Assembly: GCF_900113715.1 (NCBI RefSeq)
Contig: NZ_FOQK01000013.1
Span: forward strand, 23,464 to 87,463
Source: Pseudoselenomonas ruminantium
GTDB taxonomy: Bacteria; Bacillota; Negativicutes; Selenomonadales; Selenomonadaceae
DNA: 64,000 nt
Reading direction: 5' to 3'
Numbering within the stretch: the first letter of the stretch is position 1; every line of letters begins with the position of its first letter. The notes below the pieces were generated by a model. It saw only the letters and a list, made by a program, of their open reading frames with translations, had not been told where the DNA came from and made no database searches. A program made the position numbers and the translations under genes. Shown here one piece after another: positions 1-8,401 of the stretch.

Positions 1-209
1 CCAAGACCGACCTGTTTGGGGTTCGTTCCACCAAGATTACCTGCTGGTGCCGACGCACCAGACTGAGTCTGTGAAAGCGTGTCTGCAAATGTAACACGGC
101 TTGATTTGAACCCTGTCGTATTGACATTAGCAATATTGTTGCCAATAACATCCATACGGGTCTGATGAGATTTAAGTCCGGATACACCGGAAAAAAGCGA
201 ACGCATCAT
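1..209 (-). CDS. flgE: Flagellar hook protein FlgE, N-terminal part (cut by window edge)
   Basis: FlgE polymerises into the flagellar hook outside the cell. Only the first 69 or so residues are visible. They begin [16 protein letters not shown] and carry the rod/hook N-terminal signature [18 protein letters not shown], which forms the coiled coil shared by axial proteins. The start is the ATG at 209, behind an AAGGTAGG ribosome site. It sits 110 bp after the TIGR02530-type gene and flgD in the same orientation, the usual order of hook genes. FlgE is preferred over FlgF or FlgG because the gene follows flgD and the hook-length gene; the missing C-terminus would settle this. Confidence 0.85.
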   Translation of the reverse strand, partial: MMRSLFSGVSGLKSHQTRMDVIGNNIANVNTTGFKSSRVTFADTLSQTQSGASAPAGNLGGTNPKQVGL

Positions 210-319
210 AATGAATTCCTACCTTTCCCTACATGAAAGAATTTCTCTCTTCATTCTATTGATGCACAGCAGGATAACCTCTGTCGTTCAGTCATCCAAA
301 GTTTCCGCTAAGTCCAACT

Positions 320-703
320 TTATAGAATTGCTGCGCTGTCAATATTTGTTATTATATTTTCGTTTCCATTTGCGCTATCCATAGCAGTAATCACGGTACG
401 ATTCGTCACACTAACGACTAATGCCACATCATTCATATAAATGAGCGATTCCCGTGCTCCTTTTTGTGCCAGCCTTTCAACTGTATTGTCAAGCTTTGCC
501 AAATCCTGATTGCTTAAGCAAATATTTCGCTGCTGCAAGCGATCGTTAGCATGTTTGGAAAAGCTAACCTTTTTTTGCGCCTCGCGCAAAAAAGAACCAA
601 AATCAGCCTTTCCTGCACTATTTGCTGCTTGCTGCCTGACATTACCTGTCTGGTCAATTAGAAGAGGTGGCTGCGTATTCAACAACATCCTTGAAACAGC
701 CAT
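320..703 (-). CDS. Flagellar operon protein of the TIGR02530 type
   Basis: This 127-residue protein lies between flgD and flgE. It resembles the small family of flagellar operon proteins called TIGR02530 in Firmicutes, whose exact role is unknown. The middle carries FSKHANDRLQQRNI, the best conserved part of the family as I recall it, followed by a predicted alpha/beta segment (VALVVSVTNRTVITAMD). There is no signal peptide or membrane helix. The start ATG at 703 has GGGAGG nine bases upstream. Position in the hook cluster suggests a chaperone-like or assembly role; that is inference. Confidence 0.75.
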   Translation of the reverse strand: MAVSRMLLNTQPPLLIDQTGNVRQQAANSAGKADFGSFLREAQKKVSFSKHANDRLQQRNICLSNQDLAKLDNTVERLAQKGARESLIYMNDVALVVSVTNRTVITAMDSANGNENIITNIDSAAIL

Positions 704-739
704 CGTTTGATTCCTCCCTTACCTGTTCACCTATAATGC

Positions 740-1261
740 TTACGTATTTTTCGTTCCCTCGCCAATACGCGTAATATCACTGATAGATACCTGATAAGTC
801 TTGCCGCCAGACTCTGCTACAATCGTCGGCTTACCGTCAGAGATGCTGACACCTTTGACCGTTCCTTCCAGCGTATTCTTGGTCGTTTTTGTATTACCAT
901 CAGCATCAGTCGTCGATGTCGATGTCGTCCACTGAACCGATTGACCTATCATGTTGCTAAGCTGTCCCACAAGAACTGACGTATCAATGTTGCTGACAAG
1001 TTCTGATACATTGGACAAACCATCAGCGACATTTGTCATCTGCTCCAATGCCGAGAACTGCGCAAGTTGTGCCAAATACTCACCATTGTCTTGCGGATCA
1101 AGCGGATCCTGATATTTCATCTGCGTGACCAGCAGCTGCAAAAATGCATCTTTTCCCAAGGAATCATTTGCCTTGGTTGCTGAATTAGCCTGAGACTGCT
1201 GATAACTCTCCAGTGTCTGTGTTACGCCATTTGTCGTAATGGTATTAAGCGAATTTGCCAT
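740..1261 (-). CDS. flgD: Flagellar hook capping protein FlgD
   Basis: FlgD forms the scaffold cap under which FlgE subunits assemble and is discarded when the hook is complete. The 173-residue product shows the typical N-terminal signature: SLGKDAFLQLLVTQMKYQDP, then QDNGEYLAQLAQFSALEQM at about residues 58-76. A C-terminal beta-rich part (GTVKGVSISDGKPTIV, YQVSISDITRI) follows. Length matches short Firmicute FlgD proteins. It follows fliK by 21 bp in the same orientation, consistent with one transcript that couples hook-length control and hook capping. Confidence 0.93.
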   Translation of the reverse strand: MANSLNTITTNGVTQTLESYQQSQANSATKANDSLGKDAFLQLLVTQMKYQDPLDPQDNGEYLAQLAQFSALEQMTNVADGLSNVSELVSNIDTSVLVGQLSNMIGQSVQWTTSTSTTDADGNTKTTKNTLEGTVKGVSISDGKPTIVAESGGKTYQVSISDITRIGEGTKNT

Positions 1262-1282
1262 ATACTCACTTCCTAACTAACT

Positions 1283-3343
1283 TTAAATACGATAATCTAC
1301 ACCCTCAGCAGCTGATTGGATTGAGCCTTGCCTGGAAGATGCGGCTAACAGGTCTGCATCTTCACCATATTCCTCAGCGTCCATTGCAATGCCGCGAATA
1401 CTGCTATTCCTGCTGCCCTGCTGATTCTGCCATGCCTGCTGTCCTTGTTCCTGCGGCAGCTGCCCATCAGCCAAACCTGCATAAACCTCAACACTATCCA
1501 CTTTAAGCCCCTGGTTGTTAAGTTCCTGCCGCAACTGTACGAGCGAATTTTCGATAATTGCCCTTACTTGCGCATTATCACTATGGAAAGATGCATTAAC
1601 AGAACCATTCTGCGTAACCGAAACTTTCAACGTCAACTCGCCCAGATGCTCTGGATGGAGCTTGATGACCATCTGCGTATCCTCTGACCTGCGTACCAGG
1701 CGTACCTGATCGATAATCTGACGTGGGATATCGAAATCGTTCTGCGGTTGCTGCACATCCTGTACCTTTGGTGCTGCTGTGCCATTGATGCTTTCCTGTA
1801 AACTCTGCTGGAACAGATTAACTGTATTATTACCCGTAACCTGCTTAGAAAAAACTCTGTCACCTGCCGACTCTTCAGGAAGCTGCTGCATTGGCATTGT
1901 CTTACTGGAAGAAGATACATTTACCTGCTGACTTTCCTGTGAGACGGCTACGCTGTTGCGATCTGCCGGCTGCTGGGCAGCCCCCCTGCCGTCAGCCGTC
2001 TCTTGGGGAAGCTGCTCCAGCCCCCCAGTCTTGTCAGGCAAAGATACGCTTGCTGACTGTTCCCGCTGACTTGTCCCGAAGACAGTCGCCGTATTGCTGC
2101 CCGCAGACTGCGTGGCAACCGCTCTGTCAACAGTAGCCTCTTCTGAGCGCTGCTGGCTAGCCGGCTGATCCTGCTTCCCGGCTTGCTGTCCCGGCTCTCC
2201 CAGGGACTGCTTCGCATCCATACGAGAGAGAACCACATCCGTTTTTTGCTCTACCATCAGTTCAGCATCACCGAGCAGCGAAGCAACAGACTTATCTTCC
2301 TTGGCCACTTTCTGGGCTACGGGACTCTGCATCACAACCTGCTGTATAACAGGCTTATTGCGCAGTTCCTGTGTCTCAGCAGTATTTACAAACCGCTGAT
2401 TATTATTCCATGACACTGCTTGCGTTGCCTGCTCCGACACAGCCAATTGATCTGTCAGCCGGATCTGCTGTACGCTTGCTGGCTTATCCGCGCGTAAAGC
2501 CGTATCATCAAATGTCAATGTCTCTGCCTGTTGTACGGCAAGTTTTGGCTCCCTGCCTGTCTGCTGTACGCCTGCTGGCTGCTCCACACGTAAAGCCGTA
2601 TCATCAAAAGCCAATGTCTCTGCCTGCTGTACGGCAAGTTTTGGCTCCCTGCCTATCTGCTGTACGCCTGCTGACCGCTCTGCGCGTAAAGCCGTATCAT
2701 CAAATGTCAATGTCTCTGCCTGCTGTGCAGCAAGTTTTGACTTCTTCCCCGTCTGCTGTACGCTCAAGAGCTGTGCTTCAAGCATTGTAGTTGCTTGCTG
2801 CGGCTTCGTCTCTGGCTTGACATCCACAGCTTGCTCATTTCCCGCACTGCTTTTAAGATGCTGTCCCGACAACATCTTAAGGAAATCCTGGTTCTTGCGC
2901 CCTGTTTCCGCCGGTTGCGGCAACAAGCTCTGCAGATTAGCTGCAGCATTTCCTTCCTCAGTTGCCGGTTTATTGATAAAAGCCGCCTGAGCCTCAGCAG
3001 AAACATCGACCACCGTGTCCGGCTCGGCTACCTGCGGCAGCGGCTCAACGATATCCTTACCCTGCGTATCATTCCTTTGTTGTGATGCAGCGAGCACTGC
3101 GGCCAGCGGATCTTTTGGCGCATCCTCCATGACATCGCCATCATCTGCTGTGCTTCCCTGCTCTTGCGTGGCTGTCTGCGTTAAGGCCTCCTTGACTTCC
3201 TGGTCAAGCTTCCCCAAGGCATCGCCAAAGGATTCCAGTCCCTTGCTATTGCCCTTGCCTGCTTTGGCGACGGGCTTTATTCCCTGCCCCTTCGCCTGCG
3301 CACCGGCCTGCGTCGCAACAGCCATTACATTTGCTGTATTCAC
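1283..3343 (-). CDS. fliK: Flagellar hook-length control protein FliK
   Basis: FliK is the secreted ruler that measures the hook and switches the export gate to late substrates. The 686-residue product is rich in Gln, Ala and Ser through its first 530 residues. It ends in the conserved FliK C-terminal domain: VIKLHPEHLGELTLKVSV and VRAIIENSLVQLRQELNNQG, at about residues 555-620. Residues 195-290 contain three near-identical 32-residue repeats. The GTG at 3343 is chosen because AAGGAGG lies eight bases upstream; the in-frame GTG nine bases earlier overlaps that site. A terminator and a possible sigma-28 promoter precede it, so fliK may start a sub-operon. It is longer than most FliK proteins, largely through its repeats. 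Confidence 0.92.
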   Translation of the reverse strand: MNTANVMAVATQAGAQAKGQGIKPVAKAGKGNSKGLESFGDALGKLDQEVKEALTQTATQEQGSTADDGDVMEDAPKDPLAAVLAASQQRNDTQGKDIVEPLPQVAEPDTVVDVSAEAQAAFINKPATEEGNAAANLQSLLPQPAETGRKNQDFLKMLSGQHLKSSAGNEQAVDVKPETKPQQATTMLEAQLLSVQQTGKKSKLAAQQAETLTFDDTALRAERSAGVQQIGREPKLAVQQAETLAFDDTALRVEQPAGVQQTGREPKLAVQQAETLTFDDTALRADKPASVQQIRLTDQLAVSEQATQAVSWNNNQRFVNTAETQELRNKPVIQQVVMQSPVAQKVAKEDKSVASLLGDAELMVEQKTDVVLSRMDAKQSLGEPGQQAGKQDQPASQQRSEEATVDRAVATQSAGSNTATVFGTSQREQSASVSLPDKTGGLEQLPQETADGRGAAQQPADRNSVAVSQESQQVNVSSSSKTMPMQQLPEESAGDRVFSKQVTGNNTVNLFQQSLQESINGTAAPKVQDVQQPQNDFDIPRQIIDQVRLVRRSEDTQMVIKLHPEHLGELTLKVSVTQNGSVNASFHSDNAQVRAIIENSLVQLRQELNNQGLKVDSVEVYAGLADGQLPQEQGQQAWQNQQGSRNSSIRGIAMDAEEYGEDADLLAASSRQGSIQSAAEGVDYRI
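2474..2761 (-). repeat. Three tandem 96-bp repeats inside fliK
   Basis: Three consecutive in-frame copies of a 96-bp unit encode 32 residues each (AAQQAETLTFDDTALRAE-like core). A degenerate start of a fourth copy (VQQIRLTDQLAV) follows. Copies differ at only a few codons, so the expansion looks recent. Gain or loss of a unit keeps the reading frame and would change FliK length by 32 residues. Confidence 0.9.
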
Positions 3344-3367
3344 AAACTTCACCTCCTTACTACATAT

Positions 3368-3394
3368 GTATCGTAAGAATCTTCCATTCTCTTA
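3368..3394 (-). promoter_or_regulatory. Possible sigma-28/sigma-D promoter upstream of fliK
   Basis: On the minus strand, TAAG, 15 bases, then TACGATAC resembles the flagellar sigma consensus TAAA-N15-GCCGATAT and keeps the CGATA core. It lies between the intrinsic terminator at 3416-3448 and the fliK start. The -35 and -10 each deviate, so this is tentative. Confidence 0.35.
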
Positions 3395-3415
3395 AGTAAA
3401 AATTCTCACAGCCCG

Positions 3416-3448
3416 AAAAAAGTCCCTCCTGCCGAACAGGAAGGACTT
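3416..3448 (-). terminator. Intrinsic terminator between the ylxF-like gene and fliK
   Basis: An 11-bp stem (AGTCCTTCCTG with CAGGAGGGACT, one G-T pair) closes a TTCGG loop and is followed by a run of Ts on the minus strand. It begins five bases past the stop of the upstream gene and lies inside the flagellar gene cluster. Confidence 0.8.
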
Positions 3449-3452
3449 GACT

Positions 3453-4094
3453 TTATGGATTTGCTGCCTCATTGCCCGCGGCCTCCGCATTCTCACCATT
3501 CTGCTTGGCCTGCTCCGCCTCGAGCATCTTGCGCACATCATCTTCAGTGTTCAGTTGCTTCTGCGTGCCTTCATACATGATCTGCGTCAGCCGAGCGGTC
3601 TTTCCCGCTTCAAACTCTGACAGTACCTTGGCCGCATTGCTTTCATCCATGCGCTGCAGGATGGCGATGCAGAGATCATCGTCAAGTTCATCCATGGCCT
3701 TGGCCGCATCTTTCGGTTTCATCGAGTTATACAGCCGCGCCAGCTTCGATACGCGCTTGCGTTCGCCAGCCTCACGTTCCTTCATCTGCTTCTCGATCTC
3801 CTTCTTGGAGATGGTGATCTTCTTGGACTGTTGCTTTTTCTCATCCTTGTCCGGCTTGACATCCTCCACCGGTGTATTCTCCATCTCGGCCTGTGTCGGT
3901 GCTGGTTTCACGAAATACTGACCCACAACCGGCAGATTGTGGAGCCCCAGCTTCTCATTCGCTTCCTGGGTATCGAACAGCCGCAGATAAATGCCCAGGG
4001 CAAATCCGCCAATGATAAGTACCAGCAACAGGAAGAGCATCAGCAGCAGCTTCACTATTTTCTTTCCTTTTTTCTTTGGCTTTTCCCCTGCCAT
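3453..4094 (-). CDS. Flagellar MotE/YlxF-like protein with MgtE N-like domain
   Basis: This 213-residue protein has a lysine-rich start, one membrane helix (about residues 14-36, LLLMLFLLLVLIIGGFALG), a charged coiled-coil linker (about 85-115), and a C-terminal region like the MgtE intracellular N domain (VSKLARLYNSMKPKDAAKAM, ILQRMDESNAAKVLSEF). This architecture is seen in YlxF/MotE proteins of flagellar operons, thought to be secreted or membrane-anchored partners of the stator or rod. It lies between the lytic transglycosylase and fliK. The assignment rests on architecture and position. Confidence 0.75.
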   Translation of the reverse strand: MAGEKPKKKGKKIVKLLLMLFLLLVLIIGGFALGIYLRLFDTQEANEKLGLHNLPVVGQYFVKPAPTQAEMENTPVEDVKPDKDEKKQQSKKITISKKEIEKQMKEREAGERKRVSKLARLYNSMKPKDAAKAMDELDDDLCIAILQRMDESNAAKVLSEFEAGKTARLTQIMYEGTQKQLNTEDDVRKMLEAEQAKQNGENAEAAGNEAANP

Positions 4095-4146
4095 CGTATT
4101 ACCTGCCTTTATCTTGATCTATACTGCATATCTTTGGAACACACCC

Positions 4147-4791
4147 TCAGCGGTAGATATCCAGCACCTTGTTGACATAATTCTGCGTTTCCTGATAAGG
4201 CGGAACCCCGCCATAATCCTTCACAGCCTGCGGCCCAGCATTATAGGCTGCCACCGCCCGGCGGACATCGCCATCAAAGGCATCGAGCATCTGCCGCAGA
4301 TACTTTGCACCACCCTCGATATTCGACTTCTTGTCGTAAGGATTGACGCCCAGTGCAGCCGCCGTATCAGGCATCAGCTGCATGACACCGACCGCACCTG
4401 CTGACGAAGCAGCATCCTGATCGCCTCCAGACTCGACTTCTGCCACTGCCGAAACAAGCTTTGGATCGACATTGTACTTGCGGGCCGCCGCGTCGATAAG
4501 CGACGAAAGATTCTGGTCGGCTACCGGCAGGCTGCTATTGACCGAATAAGACGCAAACGGATTGGCTGCGCCATTGCTGCCAGCACTATGTACCACTGCC
4601 TCTTTCGGCGTTTGGGCAGCAGCTTTCCCTGCTGCTCCAGCAGCTGCAGCACCAGCCGCACCGCCACGCTGCATTTCCTTGTCCAGCTTCTTCTGGAAAT
4701 CCAGGCCTGGAACCGGGCCTGGCAGCCCAAACTGCTGCTGCAGCTGCGCAATTCTTGCCTGCACAGCCCTTACGCCCATCAGGTTTATCAT
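4147..4791 (-). CDS. Lytic transglycosylase (SLT domain) of the flagellar operon
   Basis: The C-terminal half is a soluble lytic transglycosylase domain. It has KYNVDPKLVSAVAEVESGG with the catalytic Glu in the EVESG context, GAVGVMQLMPDTAAALGV, and the AVAAYNAGPQAVKDYGG block. These enzymes cut peptidoglycan glycan strands, here probably opening the wall for the rod in the role FlgJ has in Proteobacteria. No classical signal peptide is visible, so export through the flagellar apparatus is possible. The N-terminal third is Ala-rich. The gene overlaps the fliJ stop as ATGA, which implies translational coupling. Confidence 0.88.
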   Translation of the reverse strand: MINLMGVRAVQARIAQLQQQFGLPGPVPGLDFQKKLDKEMQRGGAAGAAAAGAAGKAAAQTPKEAVVHSAGSNGAANPFASYSVNSSLPVADQNLSSLIDAAARKYNVDPKLVSAVAEVESGGDQDAASSAGAVGVMQLMPDTAAALGVNPYDKKSNIEGGAKYLRQMLDAFDGDVRRAVAAYNAGPQAVKDYGGVPPYQETQNYVNKVLDIYR

Positions 4792-5252
4792 GAAGCTTCC
4801 CCCGCTTTCCTTCTCATCGTCAATTGCAGGCCAATCTCATCGAGCATCTTCTGCTCCTCCTGCATTGCCTCTTCCTTGTATTCCTGCAGTCTTTTTTCCT
4901 TCAGCTGCTCGATGCTTTTCAGGTAACTCATGACTTCCATGAGTGCCTGCAGTTTTTTCTGCTTTTCTGCCCGCAGCTGCAGGACAATTCCCTGCTGCAT
5001 CTCTATCTGCTCACGCTTCCAGGCAAAAAAACTGTTGAACGTCATCAAGCGGCCAATCGTCACCTTGGTGCCTTCCTGTGATAACGCCTCATAGTCCCGC
5101 TGGCCCTGCTGCATCTCTGCTATAAGATTCGCCAAGGCCTCTCTGCCCTCTTCCAGCTTGCGCGCCGACTCAGCGAAGGCAACCTCCGCGTCCTCTTTTT
5201 TCATGCGCGTGACTTTGAGCAGTGTCTCCAGCTGAAACTTGAATTTCTTCAT
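4788..5252 (-). CDS. fliJ: Flagellar export protein FliJ
   Basis: FliJ is the small coiled-coil component of the flagellar export ATPase complex and a carrier for export chaperones. The product has about 154 residues, nearly all heptad-rich helix (FKFQLETLLKVTRMKKEDAE onward), with the family N-terminus KFKFQLETLLKV. The ATG at 5252 follows GGGTGA at good spacing just after the fliI stop; a GTG nine bases upstream overlaps that stop and is less likely. It lies between fliI and the lytic transglycosylase, the standard place. Confidence 0.88.
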   Translation of the reverse strand: MKKFKFQLETLLKVTRMKKEDAEVAFAESARKLEEGREALANLIAEMQQGQRDYEALSQEGTKVTIGRLMTFNSFFAWKREQIEMQQGIVLQLRAEKQKKLQALMEVMSYLKSIEQLKEKRLQEYKEEAMQEEQKMLDEIGLQLTMRRKAGEAS

Positions 5253-5257
5253 GACGA

Positions 5258-6598
5258 TCACCCGGATATGCCGATCAGCTTGTTCTCGGTATCTTCGTAA
5301 GTATCTACCTCAAAGATTCCCTGGCACAGGAAATCATTGATAGCATCTATCTTGGCAATGGATTCATCGATCTTAGCACTCGAACCTTTGACATACGCGC
5401 CGATATGGATGAGATCCTCCGCATCACGGTAGACCGCCATGAGCTGGCGCATCTGCTGCGCTGCCTTCAGATGTTCCGGCGATACCACTTCGTTCATGAC
5501 ACGGCTGACGCTCGGCATGACATCGATGGCCGGGAAATGGTTCTGGGCAGCGATCTTGCGGCTCAAGACGATATGACCATCAAGGATACTGCGAACAGCA
5601 TCGGCAATCGGCTCATTCATATCATCACCATCGACCAGCACCGTGTAGATTCCCGTGATGGAACCCGTAGCACTTGTGCCGGCCCGCTCAAGCAGTCTTG
5701 GCAGCATGGCAAAGACCGACGGCGTATAGCCGCGCGTTGCCGGCGGCTCACCGATCGTCAAGCCGACCTCACGCTGAGCCATGGCAAAACGGGTAACCGA
5801 GTCCATCATCAAGATGACCTTGCGGCCTTGATCGCGGAAATACTCGGCGATGGCCGTAGCCGTCATGGCCCCCTTGATGCGGACCAGCGCCGGCTGATCG
5901 GATGTCGCCACAACAACGACAGACCGCTTCATGCCTTCCTCGCCAAGGTCGCGCTCAATAAAGTCACGTACCTCACGGCCACGCTCGCCGACTAATGCAA
6001 TGACACTGATATCCGCCTCGGTGTTGCGGGCAATCATGGACAGCAGCGTCGACTTGCCGACACCTGAGCCAGCCATGATGCCGATACGCTGCCCTTCTCC
6101 CATCGTGATGAGTCCATCGATCGCGCGGACACCAACATAGAGATTCTCATGGATACGCGGCCGCGTGAGCGGCGCTGGCGGCTCTGCCTGCAAGGGATAT
6201 TCCTCCTTGCATAAGAGCGGCCCCTTGTCATCCATGGGGTTACCCAGACCGTCAAGCACGCGCCCTAATAGCTCCGGGCCGACTTTCACCTGCAGCATCT
6301 TCTGGGCCGCCACGACTTCACAGCCTGGGCCTATCCCCTGCATCTCGCCGACCGGCATCAGCATGACATAGCCCTCACGGAAACCCACAACCTCAGCCGG
6401 AATCGGCGGGACATTGGGGAACCGCGAATGGACATAGCAGAGTTCCCCCACGCTGACCGTCGGCCCCTGTGCCTCGATGACCAGGCCGATGACCTGGGTG
6501 ACCTTGCCCGTCAGCTTCATCGACGGGCAGGCAGCAACAGCATCCGTGAATTTTCCGATATTCAGTTGGAATCCCTTGCTATCCCTCACATCAGTCAT
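5258..6598 (-). CDS. fliI: Flagellum-specific ATPase FliI
   Basis: FliI is the hexameric ATPase that energises loading of flagellar export substrates. The 446-residue product has the F1-beta-like Walker A GIMAGSGVGKSTLLSMIAR, the RDLGEEGMKRSVVVVATSD block, and Walker B VILMMDSVTRFAMAQREVGL, with TIGEPPATRGYTPSVFAMLP and the family TGSITGIYTVLVDGDDMNEP stretch. Length is normal for FliI. Its start overlaps the fliH stop as ATGA, as expected for subunits made together. Confidence 0.97.
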   Translation of the reverse strand: MTDVRDSKGFQLNIGKFTDAVAACPSMKLTGKVTQVIGLVIEAQGPTVSVGELCYVHSRFPNVPPIPAEVVGFREGYVMLMPVGEMQGIGPGCEVVAAQKMLQVKVGPELLGRVLDGLGNPMDDKGPLLCKEEYPLQAEPPAPLTRPRIHENLYVGVRAIDGLITMGEGQRIGIMAGSGVGKSTLLSMIARNTEADISVIALVGERGREVRDFIERDLGEEGMKRSVVVVATSDQPALVRIKGAMTATAIAEYFRDQGRKVILMMDSVTRFAMAQREVGLTIGEPPATRGYTPSVFAMLPRLLERAGTSATGSITGIYTVLVDGDDMNEPIADAVRSILDGHIVLSRKIAAQNHFPAIDVMPSVSRVMNEVVSPEHLKAAQQMRQLMAVYRDAEDLIHIGAYVKGSSAKIDESIAKIDAINDFLCQGIFEVDTYEDTENKLIGISG

Positions 6599-7380
6599 AA
6601 CATTACATCCCGTACCGCCTGTTTCAGCAATTCCATACGCGTCGCGAGGCGCGCATCGACACTGCCGTTTGGCGTCTCAATCAAGCAATCGCCTGCCTTG
6701 AGGCTTTCATCCGATTTAACCGTAAGTATAGCATCACCATATGTCAATATCGTACGGAACTCATCCCGCGCCATAAGCACCAAATCGTAACTGTCCGGTG
6801 GTACATGCACGATAAGCTCCTTTTGATTCTTGACCTTGAGAATCGCATCCTTGACCAGTGGCAATACCATCTGTGGCACATCGATGAAATGCTGCGGCAG
6901 TATTTTTTCAACCACGCTCATGGCAATCGTCACAACATCATGCTCAGCTTGCTGGACGTAGTCCCTGGAAGCTGCCTTGGCATCAGCCAGGGTCTTCTCC
7001 GCTTTGGCATTCGCCTGGCGGATGATATCCGCCAGCTCCTCGCGGACTTTCTGCTCACCATCGGCATGACCGGCTTCATAGCCTTCGCGTCTGCCTTCCT
7101 GTTGAGCCTTCTCCTTTAGTCCAGCGATTTCCTGCTGCGCCTCAGCGATGAGCCGTTCCTGCTCCGCCTGCGCTTCCTGCTTGATTATCTCTGCATTTAC
7201 TTTGGCATCCTTGAGCATCTCCGATGCCCGCTGCTCCTTGGCAGCAATTTCTGCCATCATATGGGCAAGCGCCTCATCATCCATCGCTACATCTGCCGCA
7301 GCCTCTGTTTTAGGCGGCTCCGGCGTATCGATATAATGAGGGTTGTCTTTCCATACAGCGGCTTTGATAACCCTAGACAA
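6595..7380 (-). CDS. fliH: Flagellar assembly protein FliH
   Basis: FliH is the stator-like regulator that links FliI to the export gate and C ring. The 261-residue protein has a long acidic coiled coil (about residues 35-130, including LIAEAQQEIAGLKEKAQQEG and a GRREGYEAGHADG stretch) and a globular C-terminus (AMSVVEKILPQHF). The start is a TTG at 7380 behind GGGAG, overlapping the fliG stop by eight bases; no ATG lies nearby in frame. FliH diverges fast, so part of the assignment rests on its place between fliG and fliI. Confidence 0.9.
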   Translation of the reverse strand: MSRVIKAAVWKDNPHYIDTPEPPKTEAAADVAMDDEALAHMMAEIAAKEQRASEMLKDAKVNAEIIKQEAQAEQERLIAEAQQEIAGLKEKAQQEGRREGYEAGHADGEQKVREELADIIRQANAKAEKTLADAKAASRDYVQQAEHDVVTIAMSVVEKILPQHFIDVPQMVLPLVKDAILKVKNQKELIVHVPPDSYDLVLMARDEFRTILTYGDAILTVKSDESLKAGDCLIETPNGSVDARLATRMELLKQAVRDVML

Positions 7381-8401
7381 TCATCTCGTCTCCCTGTCCA
7401 CGCGAAACAACAATCTCGCCCTTGTCCTCCAGCGTACGGATGACATTGACGACCTTCTGCTGTGCCTCTTCGACATCGCGGATCTTGACCGGTCCCATGA
7501 ACTCGATCTCTTCACGCAGCATATCGGCAGCACGTTTGGACATATTCCTGTATACCTTGTCGGCAACCTCCTGTGGCGTAGCCTTGAGGGCCAGCGACAG
7601 ATCTTTCGTATCCACCTCGCGCAGAACCATCTGCAGCGAGCGGTCGTCGAGCTGGACGATATCCTCGAATACGAACATGAGGCGTTTGATCTCCTCGGCC
7701 AGTTCCGGATTGTCCACTTCGAGTGTCTCGATGATGGATTTCTCGGTCGTGCGGTCGACGCGGTTGAGTACCTCGACGATGGCCTTGACGCCACCAGCCG
7801 TAGTGAAGTCCTGCGTGACCAGTGCCGACAGCTTGCGCTCGAGGACGCGCTCGACCTCGCGGATGATATCCGGCGAAGTGCGGTCCATCTGCGCGATACG
7901 CTTGGCAACATCAGCCTGTGCTTCCGGCGACAGCGATCCCAGGACGGTCGCTGCCTGATCGGGATCGAGATAAGCCATGATCAGGGCAATCGTCTGCGGA
8001 TGCTCGTTCTGGATAAAGTTCATGAGCTGCGACGGATCGGTCTTGCGCAGGAAATCGAACGGACGGACCTGCAGGCTCGTCGTCAGACGGTTGAGTATCT
8101 CCATGGCCTTCTCGGAGCCCAGCGCCTTCTCGAGTACATTCTGTGCATACTCGAGACCGCCACTGGAAATGTAGTCCTTGGCCATCGCCATCTGATAGAA
8201 CTCGCTGATAACAGCCGCCTTCTGCTCCGCACTCACCTGCTTGTGATTGGCGATCTCGAGCGTGATCTTCTCGATTTCCTCATCATCCAGGTGCTGGAAC
8301 AGCTTGGCCGAATACTCTGGTCCCAACGCTATAAACAATATCGCAACTTTTTGCTGATTGGAGAGCTCCGACTCGCTTTCTCCATACATATCAAATGCCA
8401 T
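7373..8401 (-). CDS. fliG: Flagellar motor switch protein FliG
   Basis: FliG forms the rotor part of the C ring that contacts the stator and binds FliF and FliM. The 342-residue product begins SNQQKVAILFIALGPEYSAK, carries the middle-domain EHPQTIALIMAYLDPDQAA signature, and has the C-terminal torque domain with the charged stretch LMFVFEDIVQLDDRSLQMVLR. Length is normal. It starts one base from the fliF stop with GGAGG eight bases upstream. Confidence 0.97.
   Translation of the reverse strand: MAFDMYGESESELSNQQKVAILFIALGPEYSAKLFQHLDDEEIEKITLEIANHKQVSAEQKAAVISEFYQMAMAKDYISSGGLEYAQNVLEKALGSEKAMEILNRLTTSLQVRPFDFLRKTDPSQLMNFIQNEHPQTIALIMAYLDPDQAATVLGSLSPEAQADVAKRIAQMDRTSPDIIREVERVLERKLSALVTQDFTTAGGVKAIVEVLNRVDRTTEKSIIETLEVDNPELAEEIKRLMFVFEDIVQLDDRSLQMVLREVDTKDLSLALKATPQEVADKVYRNMSKRAADMLREEIEFMGPVKIRDVEEAQQKVVNVIRTLEDKGEIVVSRGQGDEMIV

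Noticed and set aside
2474..2761. CRISPR-like regular repeats
   Set aside because: They are 96-bp in-frame coding repeats of fliK without spacers.
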